DNA of 64,000 bases, from positions 3,658,001-3,722,000 of the forward strand of contig JAGYXB010001324.1 in NCBI GenBank assembly GCA_022495005.1, read 5' to 3'. The notes below the pieces were generated by a model, which searched no databases, was not told where the DNA came from, and worked only from the letters and a program-made list of their open reading frames with translations. The translations under genes were made by a program, and so were the position numbers. This DNA is from Rhyacophila brunnea. Taxonomy: Eukaryota; Arthropoda; Insecta; Trichoptera; Rhyacophilidae. Below, one piece after another: positions 12,076-23,591 of this stretch. Positions within the stretch are counted from its first letter, which is position 1; every line of letters begins with the position of its first letter.

Positions 12076-13850
12076 TTTGTAATACATATTGTAATGGGGT
12101 CTAGGACGATTTGGCACCGCGAACTGGCCTCCGACGATTGGCCGCCGGTACAATCGGACGCCGGCCCAATTGGACGCCGACCCAATTGGCAGGATTGGAC
12201 GCCGCACAGTTGAATTAAATGCGCAAAGGAATAGACGTACGTTACGATTTGTTGGAGTAAATAAGCAAGTCAGTTTAATATGCTTCTATCTTCTCAGTAG
12301 TTGTACCTTATACATTTTGCGCTTGACACAGTTTTAATATAGATTGAGAATAATTATTATGCCTTATGATGTTTATTAAAAGAAAATAATTCTTAATAAG
12401 CTTAAACATGTATATTATTATGGATAAATGCGTATTTTAATAATATTTTGTAATACATATTGTAATGGGGTCTAGGACGATTTGGCACCGCGAACTGGCC
12501 TCCGACGATTGGCCGCCGGTACAATCGGACGCCGGCCCAATTGGACGCCGACAATTGGCCTCCGGGAGGATTGGACGCCGAGTTGAATAAATGCGCAAAG
12601 GAATAGACGTACGTTACGATTTGTTGGAGTAAATAAGCAAGTCAGTTTAATATGCTTCTATCTTCTCAGTAGTTGTACCTTATACATTTCGCGCTTGACA
12701 CAGTTTTAATATAGATTGAGAATAATTATTATGCCTTATGATGTTTATTAAAAGAAAATAATTCTTAATAAGCTTAAACATGTATATTATTATGGATAAA
12801 TGCGTATTTTAAGATAGTATGAAATTACAAACAAAATATTAAGTAAGTTATCTGCTAAGTATAAATGTTTCAGTAGTTTGATTGATAAACTACTTAAGTA
12901 CTGGGTGCCGGACGAAATCCCGAAGGCTGAAATCCCGAAAAATAAAAAAATACAAACATCAATAATTGCGCAATTTTTGCAAGAGACACAAAAACCCATT
13001 TTTTGTGGAAAAATAAAAAAAAATGTAAAATACAAACATCAATAATTGCGCAATCGCGAATTGCGCCATTTTTACAAGATACACGAAATCCATTCGTTCT
13101 ACAAAAGATCTCTCCTGAAAAAAAAATTGCGCAATCGGAAAACCCATTTTCCGCAAAAAATGGGATTTGTCTCTCTTACAAAAATTGCGGAATTCGCGAT
13201 TGCGCAATTATTGATGTTTGTATTTTACATTTTTTTATATTTCCACAAAAAATGGGTTTTGTCTCTCTTGTAAAAATTGCGCAATTATTGATGTTTGTAT
13301 TTTTTTATATTTCGGGATTTCGGCCATTCGGGATTTCGGCCATTCAAGATTTCAGCATTCGGGATTTTGGCCTTCGGGACTTCGTCCGGCACCCAGTACT
13401 TAAGTAGTTTATCAATCAAACTACTGAAACATTTATACTTAGCAGATAACTTACTTAATATTTTGTTTGTAATTTCATACTATCTTAAAATACGCATTTA
13501 TCCATAATAATATACATGTTTAAGCTTATTAAGAATTATTTTCTTTTAATAAACATCATAAGGCATAATAATTATTCTCAATCTATATTAAAAATGTGTC
13601 AAGCGCGAAATGTATAAGGTACAACTACTGAGAAGATAGAAGCATATTAAACTGACTTGCTTATTTACTCTAACAAATCGTAACGTACGTGTATTCCTTT
13701 GCGCATTTAATTCAACTGTGCGGTGTCCAATCTCCCGGAGGCCAATTGGGTCGGCGTCGAATTGGGTCGGCGTCCAATTGGGCCGGCGTTCGATTGTACC
13801 GGCGGCCAATTACCGGAGGTCAATCGCCGGAGTCACCATTCCCTTGTAAT
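12076..13850. mobile_element. Fold-back element with very long inverted repeats
   Basis: A left arm (about 12447-13095) and a right arm (about 13160-13830) are inverted copies of each other around a centre near 13130. The outermost part of each arm is a GC-richer block of short repeats on the theme CCCAATTGGACGCCGAC. On the left this terminal part is present twice as direct copies, 12076-12446 and 12447 onward, period 371 bp. Inside the arms are AATTGCGCAAT palindromes, and near 13310-13390 a run of ATTCGGGATTTCGGCC-type units that is longer than its left-arm counterpart. Long inverted repeats made of subrepeats are typical of fold-back transposons. No transposase is encoded; the small open frames inside are by-products of the repeats. 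No clear target-site duplication was found. Confidence 0.8.
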
Positions 13851-16158
13851 GGTGATTTATTGCACAGGATTTTTTCACAAGCATCATTCATGCATTTGTA
13901 GTAAAGGGAATGACGTAAGGTTGGTTTATTAAATGCTTGACCACCAAAGATTCAATCTTGGGTACGAATTGACAGAAGGATTTATTGCATGATAAAGTAG
14001 CCCAAATTTATTATCCCTTAACAACAAAAATACAAATTCAATTACAGATCGTACAACGAGAAGTTTACAAATAATATTTACGAAGATGACTGAATGCATG
14101 TTTCAAATAAGAAATCAAAGGAAATTAAATAGGTGGGTACTGTAAAGTATATTGAAAATAAGGTTAGGTTTATTTTATTCTGAAATATTAGCCACAATAA
14201 TAAAATTAATAGGTTCAAAACACTTTTAGAAAATAGATGTTCATTTTTATGTTGTATGTAGGTAGGTATAGTGTATGTTGTATCGATTTTGTCTTATTTT
14301 GTTTATCTAATATTATTATTGTAATGATTAATAATATTTCAATGCTTGATAATGCGAACCAAACTTAATCAATAAAACATCCAAATTAAGCACATGGTTT
14401 TTTATTATTTCAGGATTATCTGACACCACTCCAGCCCGGACCTAGCAGAACAGCTGGAAACCGCCCTACCACTGACAATTTTATTATTTAATTGCGATCC
14501 AATATAACGTGAATATTTAATCTCACGCGCATCCCACTGCGGTGATAGAAGAAGGTTACCCATGTAAAAAATAATTTTAAACATTATTTTGTTTCATTGT
14601 CCAAAAAACGCTTCGAATAGAATAATATAGTATCACATGAGTACATGACATTTTGCCGTGTATGACGCCATGCGCCATAGAAACCGAAACTGACATTTTA
14701 AAGAGCATACCTTCGTTTCGAATTCGGCGTGCCAATGGAGCACCATGACATAATACATAATGGTTTCGATCCATTAGCCAGTAATATTGACGACTCGTCA
14801 TTATTTTCCCGGTTGATCGCAATACAGATGAGTAGATTAGTTTGATTTCAAACATATTATTATTTATTTTGATATTACATGGTCTTGTGTTAATCACTGG
14901 GCAGTTCAACAACCTAAATTAGAATTAATAATCGTAAATAGTAGGTACCTAGTGGAAACTGATCTATCACTAATTAATTAGATAGGTATCTATGATTATT
15001 GTAAACACAGGTAAGATATTTAGTTGATTATGTTGCGGATTTGTCTGGGTCGTCCATGAATCGTGGTTATACATTAAATTTATAATGTTGTTATGTAATT
15101 ATTATGACGTAGTATTGTCTCTCCTCTCAATAAGTAGAATTATTTGACTCGCGGCATCAATATTTTTGTCAAGTTGCAGATAGGTAACCGTTAAGTAATT
15201 ATACGATTATGTAACATCACTCAGTGACGGGAAAAATTAATTCTATCAATATTTATGTCTAAATATGTCATTATTGTATTGTACAAAAAGCAAAATAAAC
15301 TGTCATTTTTATTACGCCAATAGTAGGTAATAAATTATGATGGCTGGATTGCATGGCGCCAATCGCCATTTTGTCTCGTTATGTTGGCAACACTTTACAT
15401 ATATGTTTTCGTTCTATTTAGTGGATCAAAAGCTGCGAAAAAAGTTATATCGAAAATAAGAATAGTATCAAAAAATTGTAAAGATCTTAAGTGTTGAGTA
15501 AGAATAAAAACTGCGCTGGCATTATTGAAAACCAAATAATCATATCAATATCTCGTTGAAGAATGCATATTGCGATGGTTTATCGAAGTGACAAAGCGAC
15601 ATGAACTGGCCTGGATCTCATAATTTGTCATACATACAAGTACAAGGATGGCGTATGGGTAGATAATAGGATACTAATACAACATGTCTTACATTGGAAG
15701 TGAAGTAAGTTGTATTCTTTCATTTCCAATATTACAATTTCCACATATTTTTCGTTGGGTAGAAAATGTTACTTACGTGTTCTTGCATGTGTATTATAAA
15801 TACAGGATGTCACATTTCAGAACGAAACTTCAGTTCGCGTAAAACGATCCTTTACCCTTTACCGCGTTTTAGTTGTGTATTCTCTGCCTGCAGATTATTT
15901 TTGCATCTAGAACGGTATTTCTTAAAATTTTTTGCTTGTGGTCCACTAAATATTTAATTTTAATGGAGCATATTCTCATCTTCAACAGTTTCGTTGAGAA
16001 GGTAGTAGGTACCTAAAAAATACAAATTTTAATAAACATATTACTTATATTATGAATAAATTTGGTTTAACCTATAGTTTTAATGTGAATTTGAATATTT
16101 ATATTCTCAAAAATCTCTCCCTTGACCTATCCAGTTTCAATTATGAACATCAGAAAAG
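13851..16158. other. AT-rich sequence with one weak exon candidate
   Basis: Apart from the possible terminal exon at 14414-14491, no coding frame, RNA gene or element boundary is recognised. Confidence 0.4.
14414..14491 (+). CDS. Possible terminal coding exon of an unidentified gene
   Basis: A splice-acceptor-like TTTATTATTTCAG ends at 14413 and is followed by an open frame of 25 codons to a TAA. The encoded residues (DYLTPLQPGPSRTAGN and onward, ending DNFII) are rich in proline, serine and threonine, and the bases are clearly more GC-rich than the surroundings, as an exon would be. No upstream exon can be attached to it inside the window and no family is recognised. It could equally be a chance open frame behind a chance acceptor. 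Confidence 0.22.
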   Translation, partial: DYLTPLQPGPSRTAGNRPTTDNFII

Positions 16159-16166
16159 TTCATGAG

Positions 16167-16886
16167 TAGGGAATCCAATCCCGAGCCAAAATTCTGATCC
16201 CGGGATTTCGGGATTACAATTTGACAATCCCGGGATCCCGGGACTGGTCCCGGGATTGGGATTTTTTTCCATTGTTAATATAAATTTTTTATATTTACAA
16301 ATATAATTGATAAAATCGGTCAAAAATAAATCTAGTATAATTTATACTATTTAAGACATTTATTGTTAATATTGTATACGTTAAATCTTGGAAATACACA
16401 AGTTTAATGGAGTAAATAATATTGTAATATAAATAATAATGTGAATTTAATATGAGATTGCTGTTTCTGATAGTAAAGACATAATGAATGGATTAGCGAG
16501 ATTTAAAATAGTAAAGCAAATAATCATGGCGTACTTATGGCCTTTCCGCTTCATAAATCTAATTAGTCAGCCAAATATGAAACTGCCGTAAAACGTATGA
16601 TATCATGGTGGAATTACTTTGTTAAAAGTGCGAAGCATTGTTTTTTTACCAATCTTTCTCATTTTTAATAATCTATGTGAAAAATAAAATGAATCGGCAA
16701 CCTACACATCAAACTTCATTCAAACTCAGTTTATTTCTAATGTATTAAAAGTTTTGTATTAAAAGTATTTTTTCTGTTATATCTTCCATAAAAATTGATA
16801 AAAAAATCAATCCCGAAATCCCGGGATTATGTTTATCAATCCCGGGATTCATAGGTATCGAAAATAGCCCGGGATTGGATTCCCTA
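16167..16886. mobile_element. Non-autonomous hAT-type element, TAGGGAATCC family, copy 1
   Basis: The ends are TAGGGAATCCAATCCCG and its complement CGGGATTGGATTCCCTA. The element is flanked by the identical 8-bp duplication TTCATGAG at 16159-16166 and 16887-16894, the duplication length of hAT transposons. Subterminal runs of the words ATCCCGGG and TCCCGGGATT lie at both ends; the 720-bp body is AT-rich and has no transposase. A second copy is at 52554-53212. Confidence 0.88.
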
Positions 16887-17252
16887 TTCATGAGTGAATG
16901 TTGAATTTTTCAAATAATGCCATTAAAATTTTTATTCCATGCCATTCGGAGTTTAGATCTTCTTTTTCAGAATTCAGGAGCTTTTCGATTGTCTTCCGCA
17001 TTTAATCCCAGTAAGAGGGCAGACCGGCATGTGACCTCTTGTTGCTCTTCGCCATGATTAGGATTTCTTTTAACCTTTTCAGGTTTGTCTTCCATGATGA
17101 GACACTGACATTTAGCTTATTCAATTACTTCCAGACACCTAAAGACAATTCATATCCTGGTGAAAGTTTCTCTGTTGTCCCTGTTATCCAAATATGACTG
17201 ACTGTTTCTCTGCCCATTTTTTGAGGCCACTCTCTTCTGGGAGACAATTAAC

Positions 17253-17418
17253 GGTACAAGTCGGTTATGGGGAAGCCAGCGGCAAACACATTTTGAAAAT
17301 AGCCGATATACTGGATTATTTGTTAGGTTAGATTAGGTTTTCATTCTTGAATTCTGCCAAAATCGGCTATGACAATTAGCGCGGCTCCCGCCTGGCTTCC
17401 CCATAACCAACTTGTACC
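17253..17418. mobile_element. 166-bp MITE with an 8-bp target duplication
   Basis: Inverted ends GGTACAAGTCGGTTATGGGG and CCCCATAACCAACTTGTACC, flanked on both sides by CAATTAAC (17245-17252 and 17419-17426). The 8-bp duplication points to hAT-type movement, although the end sequence is not a typical hAT terminus. The flanking sequence reads as one continuous stretch if the element and one duplication are removed. Confidence 0.85.
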
Positions 17419-17497
17419 CAATTAACTTCTGTCATCCTCTTAATGAAACTCTTCATGAACTTAATTCTGGAGGTCTTTACTTTTGTCCATAGAGTCG

Positions 17498-17516
17498 GTG
17501 TGTGTGTGTGTGTGTG
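17498..17516. repeat. (GT)n microsatellite
   Basis: About nine GT units in a row. Confidence 0.9.
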
Positions 17517-17740
17517 GAATCATTTCTTTCTAGTTATGAATATTAGATGGCACTTCTCGTCAAGAGGAGTAACGCCAATGAGTGGGTAATTTTACTCTAC
17601 GGGTGTCGGCTGGAAGCATCCCGTTACAATGTGACATGTAACATCGTGTTTTGGTCTCCCCATGTACCAACCCTGTTTTTTATTTTTCATGAAAAAGCGC
17701 ATACTTTGTTTTTTCATGAGTCTGGTTTGAGGTATTCGTT

Positions 17741-17985
17741 GCAGTGGTGAAGGGTGGAGTTAAGGCAGTTAAGCTGTGAAGTGTGGAAACTAGAGATCCG
17801 ACATACCTACATTGTGCACACTAAACTTTGTCAGTCATTCTTATTTATTTTCATTGAACTAAGAATACAATTTGCAGATGTTATTGGTTAGTTTTTAAAA
17901 TTCAATTAAACCATACCTAAAGCAAACCATAATAGATAACAGATAAAAAAATATTCTTAATTTTTAAAATTCAATTAAAACCTGT
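17741..17985. mobile_element. Left part of a CAGTGGCGAAGG-family hAT MITE
   Basis: Starts CAGTGGTGAAGGGTGGAG and continues with the words GATCCGACAT, GTGCACACTAAACTTTG and TCATTGAACTAAGAATACA, which follow the left half of the elements at 60984-61560 and 43516-45343. The right terminus is missing, and the neighbouring MITE at 17989 begins where it should continue. Confidence 0.65.
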
Positions 17986-17988
17986 CTA

Positions 17989-18173
17989 AAGCCTCAATTA
18001 CATTGAGCTTCTTTACGAGCTGTTTATTGGCGAATTTACAATCTGCCTGTAAAGTCGCCCAGTGTAATCATCGAATAAGCTAATAAGCAGGTTGTAAACA
18101 CTCTACCGAGGAACGCCCGCTTTTAAATTCGCCAATAAACAGCTCGTAAAGAAGCTCAATGTAATTGAGGCTT
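17989..18173. mobile_element. 185-bp MITE with about 48-bp inverted repeats
   Basis: The left end AAGCCTCAATTACATTGAGC and on to GGCGAATTTA (17989-18036) is repeated in inverted form at 18126-18173 with almost no mismatch. The middle is short and unrelated. No unambiguous duplication is seen; a TA would be possible. A half copy lies at 11596-11665. Confidence 0.8.
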
Positions 18174-18469
18174 AAGCCATTGTTTGGTAGAACATGATTG
18201 TTTCATGTTGAAAATGTTTGTAATATATTGTGTTAATTATGCCTATTCTTCCAGAATATAATAGGATGCTTAAATTTTTTACCTAGAAAATGATTGTATT
18301 CAAGATGGATTCAAGATTCGTTTTCATCTCTTATTTGACAAGTTTCTTCAAGTACTATTCATTAGCAGGGAATTTATAGGCTAATCATGATCTCTCATTA
18401 ATTTGATTTTTGAATGTTTATTGATTTTTGTCCACCCAGAAGCCGAACCCGCGGCCGGATCCCTCCACA

Positions 18470-20092
18470 ATGATCGCCAACCTCCCGTTGCTGTTCGTCG
18501 GTGGTTTCCCTGCCTCGCTAGATGCGATGGGCGTCCCGGAGCTGGAGCGCTTCGTCCCCTTCTTACTGCACTGCTCCTGGGGGCACGATACGGCTGACCG
18601 TATCCGACGCCCGCGCTGGTGGCCTACCGACGTGCCTTTTTCTGAACCGTTTGCCTCGCCGCCACGCCCGCCCGCCGACTGGGCGGAGCGTCTGCGCTCG
18701 CTGGTGCGAGACTGCTACGCCCACCACAGCAGTCTTTTTCTGTTGGCCTTCTCTGAAGAGCTATCGCGCCACCACCCGTCCACCCTACGCTACGTTGACA
18801 ATTGCGGCTGCCGCACCACCTCACTACACAGCCGTCGTTCAGGCAAGCTGCTCGTCACATTTCGCAATGAGCACATTTTCTACGACCGCCGTCCTGAGGC
18901 TGGTGGCCGCAAGTGCCTGCTGCCGCGCCGTCCTGCCCCCGCTCCTGCTGCTGCCACTGCCGATGCGCTGGATGCCCGTATGGATCTATATCTGTGCGAT
19001 ACTTGTGACCTGGTGCTGCATAGCCTGGATGAGGCGCGCCGCCATGAGAAAGTGTGCCCTGAGCGTCCCCCCTCCCCTGACCCAGCCCCGCCGGAGCCTG
19101 AGCCAGATCCGCAGATGGACCGCTTCCGTTTCATGAGGGCGCTCGGATTAGGCCCTCCCGACGCCGGCGCTGAGGCGGTGCCTCCCCCCGGTTGTCCGGG
19201 TCCCCCCATCGCCCCCGGACCGCCAGTGCGTGCACGACGAGCCACACTGCTGGGCCGCGTCTACTGCTTCCCTTTTTCATCAGCGGCCGGGAGGCGTCTT
19301 TACGGTGATCGCTCGCGCCCACCAGACGCCACCGCCCGTCAGCGCGAAATCCCCGACAGACACTGTCGAGCACCCCCGCTCTCGCAGGAGCGCCCCGCGT
19401 GGCTCCGAAGACCGCCTGAACGTCCCCGTGCTGTCCGCGGACCTAAGAGGAGAGGTCGGCGGCGCCTCAGGAAGCATTCGTTCCCAGGGCGACGGGGCCG
19501 CCCCGTCCTAGACCTTCGAGCGCAGCTCCTCTACCTGGGGCTGGGGCGTCGGAGGCCAATGGTGACGCTCGTCCGCATCACAGAGCGTGAGGTTGCCGAG
19601 TACCTCTTGCAAATTAGGTTGGCGGCGGAGGCGCGCCTGCGGCTCCGTGCCGACTCTTCGTGTAGTGACAACGAGATAGAGTTTGTGTCCGTCACGGCGG
19701 GCAATGGTCCGGTTGACCTGGGAGCCGTCCCGCCACCCGAGGCGTCACTCCCCGAGGGTGATGTCATTGACCTGTGCTCCGACGAGGAGGACGAAAGGGG
19801 AGGCGGAGACGAGAACCTGGTCCCTGCCCCGGGGTCCCGGCGTGCGGGCGGCTCGGTGTTCATCCAAAGCATGGCGCTAGTGGCCACACCCGAGACGGAA
19901 CGGCCGGCCGAGCCGGACTCGCACACGGAGGCGGCCCGCTGCCGCCCCCCGCCTAGAAGAAAACCCTCATGGGGCGAGGCGTCACCGCATCTCTTCACCG
20001 CACTTTGTTTCCCCGACTCTTCTAAATTCAAGCTCCAGCCGCTACAGCAACTACACAACAATCTCAACGGTCAGGTCATATCCATCGATTAA
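18470..20092 (+). CDS. NRF1/EWG-like DNA-binding protein with a C2HC finger, on a GC-rich exon
   Basis: An open frame of 540 codons from ATG 18470 (context CCACAATGA). It is open upstream to an acceptor-like CCACCCAG ending at 18440, so this may be the last exon of a longer gene. Residues about 3-95 resemble the DNA-binding domain of nuclear respiratory factor 1 and Drosophila Erect wing: a short hydrophobic start like the family's PPLTIDGIP, then RPRWWPTDVPF (family IWWPEDIPW), then ERLRSLVRDCYAHH (family ALRTIVKNCYKQH). A single finger follows at about 176-196, C-X2-C-X12-H-X3-C. A proline- and arginine-rich middle leads to DVIDLCSDEEDE near 431, which has the form of a SUMO-interaction motif followed by acid residues. 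A nuclear transcription factor is inferred. The exon is far richer in G and C than its AT-rich surroundings. NRF1 homology is my reading of the conserved residues; the full-length relationship is not shown. Confidence 0.7.
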   Translation: MIANLPLLFVGGFPASLDAMGVPELERFVPFLLHCSWGHDTADRIRRPRWWPTDVPFSEPFASPPRPPADWAERLRSLVRDCYAHHSSLFLLAFSEELSRHHPSTLRYVDNCGCRTTSLHSRRSGKLLVTFRNEHIFYDRRPEAGGRKCLLPRRPAPAPAAATADALDARMDLYLCDTCDLVLHSLDEARRHEKVCPERPPSPDPAPPEPEPDPQMDRFRFMRALGLGPPDAGAEAVPPPGCPGPPIAPGPPVRARRATLLGRVYCFPFSSAAGRRLYGDRSRPPDATARQREIPDRHCRAPPLSQERPAWLRRPPERPRAVRGPKRRGRRRLRKHSFPGRRGRPVLDLRAQLLYLGLGRRRPMVTLVRITEREVAEYLLQIRLAAEARLRLRADSSCSDNEIEFVSVTAGNGPVDLGAVPPPEASLPEGDVIDLCSDEEDERGGGDENLVPAPGSRRAGGSVFIQSMALVATPETERPAEPDSHTEAARCRPPPRRKPSWGEASPHLFTALCFPDSSKFKLQPLQQLHNNLNGQVISID

Positions 20093-22199
20093 GATCCGCT
20101 GCCTTGGTGTCTCCTTGAGGGTTCCTCTTTTCACGTCCCGAGGAAGACCCTCATCTTCCAATCGCAATTGGAAAGTTGACTTGGACTACTTTTATTTTGA
20201 AAAACATATTCGACTGGCATGCGAATGCACATCTACAGCGACCACACCACCTCTGATGGTGGTCAGATCATGTCACAACATAGAGAATTGTTCTGAGTTG
20301 GTTGGCATATTTCTAGCCAGGCAGCACGGATTGATCTTTCACAAATCAATTAACACTGACACATGTCAGACAGTCCCAGAAAACTCTTGACAGCATGAAT
20401 ACAGAGAAGTCACCTGTGATTTACAGTCAAAATGATCTCTAACGAATGACTGCTTTTCAAATTTTTCAAATTAAAATGAACATTTTGGGATAAGGAAGAT
20501 TTGCGCAATATAACTAACTTATAAGACATCTGATGTACCTACTGAAAAATCATCGAATATTTCACAAATCATCTTGAAGTGGGAGAACCACTGATGACGA
20601 TCCCATATTTCCATGTTATGTACCATAAGATTTTTAAAAGATAGCATAGTTTTCAGTTCACTCGTTTTAATTGTGCGTGAAATATGGCTGTTTTCTGCGG
20701 AGAGTCGAGTTTGGGGGGATGGGGAACATTTGAAGAAAAAACAATTGTTTCAAAGTGACTTGACATCAAATATATTAGTTACTTAATTAAGGTTTTTCAG
20801 AATATGCCAGTGTTTTGAAAAAAATCAATATGTATAACATTCGTATAACATTTCCTTCTCCACTCTAAAAGGATGAGTAACTTTAGAGTTATACAGTCTG
20901 ATGGAGTATCAATGCAGCGCCAATTTCTTTTCTTTTACAATCAATCGATACCGAACACAGATCGCAACGCTCCATATTTTGATCTTACGGCCATATTCTG
21001 ATTAAGGGCTGAATGCAAAGATGTCGCTGTTAAATCAACCTAACTGATAAATGGCGCTGTCATCAAATATTGGCAGACTACCACCTAACGTTATGTCATG
21101 TGGCAGTTAATTATGACTAAGCAACTGGCCCTAACCTATTACGACATAAGCACAATATGGGTCAGTATTGGTGGTCAGTGCAACTCAGCCCAATCCATAT
21201 AAATGTACCTGAAATTTCTTTATTTTAAATTTGTAAAGAATATTATTTAGTACGAATTGACTACGAAAATTAAACAGACGTTTTATGTTTGGCGCATTCC
21301 TTTCTATTGTATGTACTTAGTTTCATTTCAGTTTTGGTTGATTTTGTATCATTGTCAGCTGGAAAGAAGAAATCTTAATACAAAAGTTGTTTTACTGGCT
21401 GCGAGGGCAACACACATTTTGCACACATTGTAGTGGAGGCGGGCCGTGCCTGTGATTATTGATTATTAATACTATTAGATGATAAAATAACAAAGTAGGG
21501 ATGATGGCAGCAATTTAAACGAATGCAAAAATTATCCTGCAACAATTTTGTTGTCGCCTAAATAATTTTTTCTTCAATAAGACAATGTTGCAGTATCTCC
21601 GTGTGCATCGATGCGTTGAGTAACATGCGTTTTGCGGAGGATATCAATTAACTTACATCGATGAAATACAATTTTGAGAGTTGATGCTGCATTGAGTTCC
21701 AGTTTTGCAAAACAGAATGATAAACATTTCAGTGAAATATAGTATGATGTACCTGCTTAGGAAAAATTTTCTTCATTTTTATGTTATGTTATTTATGAAT
21801 TAATAATATCTAGAAATACCATTTATCGCCATAAAAATACAGTCGGCAATTCAATAGAAGCATTCCCAAAAGTGATTTTTTTGATTCAATATGCGATATG
21901 ACAATATATTGGTTAGTGTCGTGTCTGTGTTACGCATTAACGTGTTTAATGGCAATAAGTAATACATATCCAAATAAAAAAATATCTATAAATGCCGACC
22001 GCTATTGATGTACCAATATAATTTGTGATATTTATTCAGAATAGTTTTTTACGCGCTAATAGCAATTTCGCCTATAGAGTGAATCGGTCGGTGTGTAAAC
22101 CGTCAGCTGATTTGATATTGAAAAAAAAAAGTCCTCTGTCAGCCTTCAGCTTTCGAGATAGTTGTTCGTAATAATTATCATTTGGGTAACAGTTCAATC
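20093..22199. other. No gene recognised
   Basis: The first 300 bases or so are of mixed composition and could be the 3' untranslated part of the NRF1-like gene; no AATAAA close behind its stop was found. The rest is AT-rich with no frame, RNA or element boundary that I can support. Confidence 0.45.
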
Positions 22200-22315
22200 C
22201 ATACCTGGAATCCAAACACGACATGTGAATTTGACCCGGCCACGGGATTAAAACCTGCAACCCATAATTCAGGAGGCGACCGCGCCGACCTATACTCCGC
22301 CTCGGCCTTCATAGT
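22200..22315 (-). mobile_element. tRNA-derived SINE-like head
   Basis: On the minus strand, GGCCGAGGCGG resembles an internal promoter A box, and GGTTTTAATCC about 50 bases on resembles a B box, inside a GC-rich island of roughly 110 bases in AT-rich sequence. Stem pairing of a complete tRNA is not met, so a tRNA-derived SINE head is more likely than a tRNA gene. Confidence 0.45.
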
Positions 22316-23235
22316 GCATAACACCAACCAATTTGTAGTCATATTTTCTGAGTTCAATATATCTACCTATATGAAATTGTCAATGTATTTCCTCTGTTTC
22401 GGAGACATTGTAGTTTCCATGCTCAAGGATGATATCCATCAGATTATTGTCAAATAGGTTTCATGACATGGACAACTCAGACATTTTGATCTGATTCAAT
22501 ACTGTGGAAAATATAAAATACATTCTAGGAGGAAAATGTTTGTATTTGAGAGCATGATTTATTATACATACTCATATTAGCTTATTATCTTCCTTTCTTC
22601 ATATTATATTTCTCAATAATATTCATTACGGCAACCTATGAGTGTCAGATTTCTAAAACTGAAAAGTCGCACATTGGTTAAAATCTTTACAAAACATTGA
22701 AGTGCATGCATATTCAAAGTACAATTCAATATAATATTTGAAATAAAGTAATGACCTTGTAAAAGTCCAATTTTCTTTTTCATGTATCGCAAAAAAGGGT
22801 TTATCGGCTAATAGAAACATAGGGTCAGACTGTTCTAATTTGAAAGTAAAATATGATAGAAAAAAGAAACTTCACCGATTATATTGAATTGTAGACTTGT
22901 CGGTTTTAGCAGTCGGACACCTCATATAATTATTATGTTTCTGCATATTTTTTTACATATTATGGTAGATAATTTGTACATGTTGGGGGTAGCTAGTGTT
23001 TAGTGTGGCACATTGACACAAGTAATGTATATGTATGGCCAATTATTATTCGATGCTATTATGTTAACCATGCCGATCGGTAATAAATCACTATAAAATG
23101 ATTTGAATGCAGAATACTAAATCTTTGGAATATAATGTGTGGTGTCATTTCCCTCCATTTTCGAAAGTGACAAACACGCTGTCACTTTTCTTCGTTGTGG
23201 TTTTTTTTCGTCCGAATTCTGGATTTGGAGGTGGA

Positions 23236-23586
23236 CAAATAACACACCGGAATTGTGATCAGAAACGGCGAGGTTTATTTAAGTTAATATTATATAATAG
23301 TTACATTTTTAATAATTTATTTTACGGAGGACGAAATGTGCGTGTTTACTGTTCGGCTGTTTCCAGCGTATTACCCGCCATCTTGTGTTTCGCTTTCAAC
23401 GTGAAGCATTGTCGAAAAACGGCGACGTTGCAAACATTTTTCAACGGTCGTAATCTACGGCATTGCCGGCTATATTACTATTTATTTTCGTAATCAGCCA
23501 TTACTATTTGTTGGATTTGATACCGACTCGGGCCTCTCCAGATACACAGAGACATCCCCAAATGGGGACCATTCGGGGGTGTAACA
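23236..23586 (-). mobile_element. Probable solo LTR of a gypsy-type element
   Basis: Read on the minus strand it starts TGTTACACCCCCGAATGG, a start style common in insect gypsy LTRs, and contains AATAAACC shortly before its end, as a polyadenylation site in the R/U5 part would. GTGGA is found immediately outside both ends (23231-23235 and 23587-23591), fitting a 5-bp target duplication. The last bases read TTTG rather than CA, so the exact right-hand LTR end is uncertain. No internal retroviral genes are present. Confidence 0.6.
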
Positions 23587-23591
23587 GTGGA

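Noticed and set aside
13003..13507. Overlapping open frames inside the fold-back palindrome as a coding region
   Set aside because: They mirror each other on the two arms and arise from the repeated AATTGCGCAAT and TTCGGGATTTCGG words.
18522..20067. Other long open frames overlapping the NRF1-like exon on both strands
   Set aside because: GC-rich coding sequence has few stops in any frame; only the 18470-20092 frame carries a recognisable domain.
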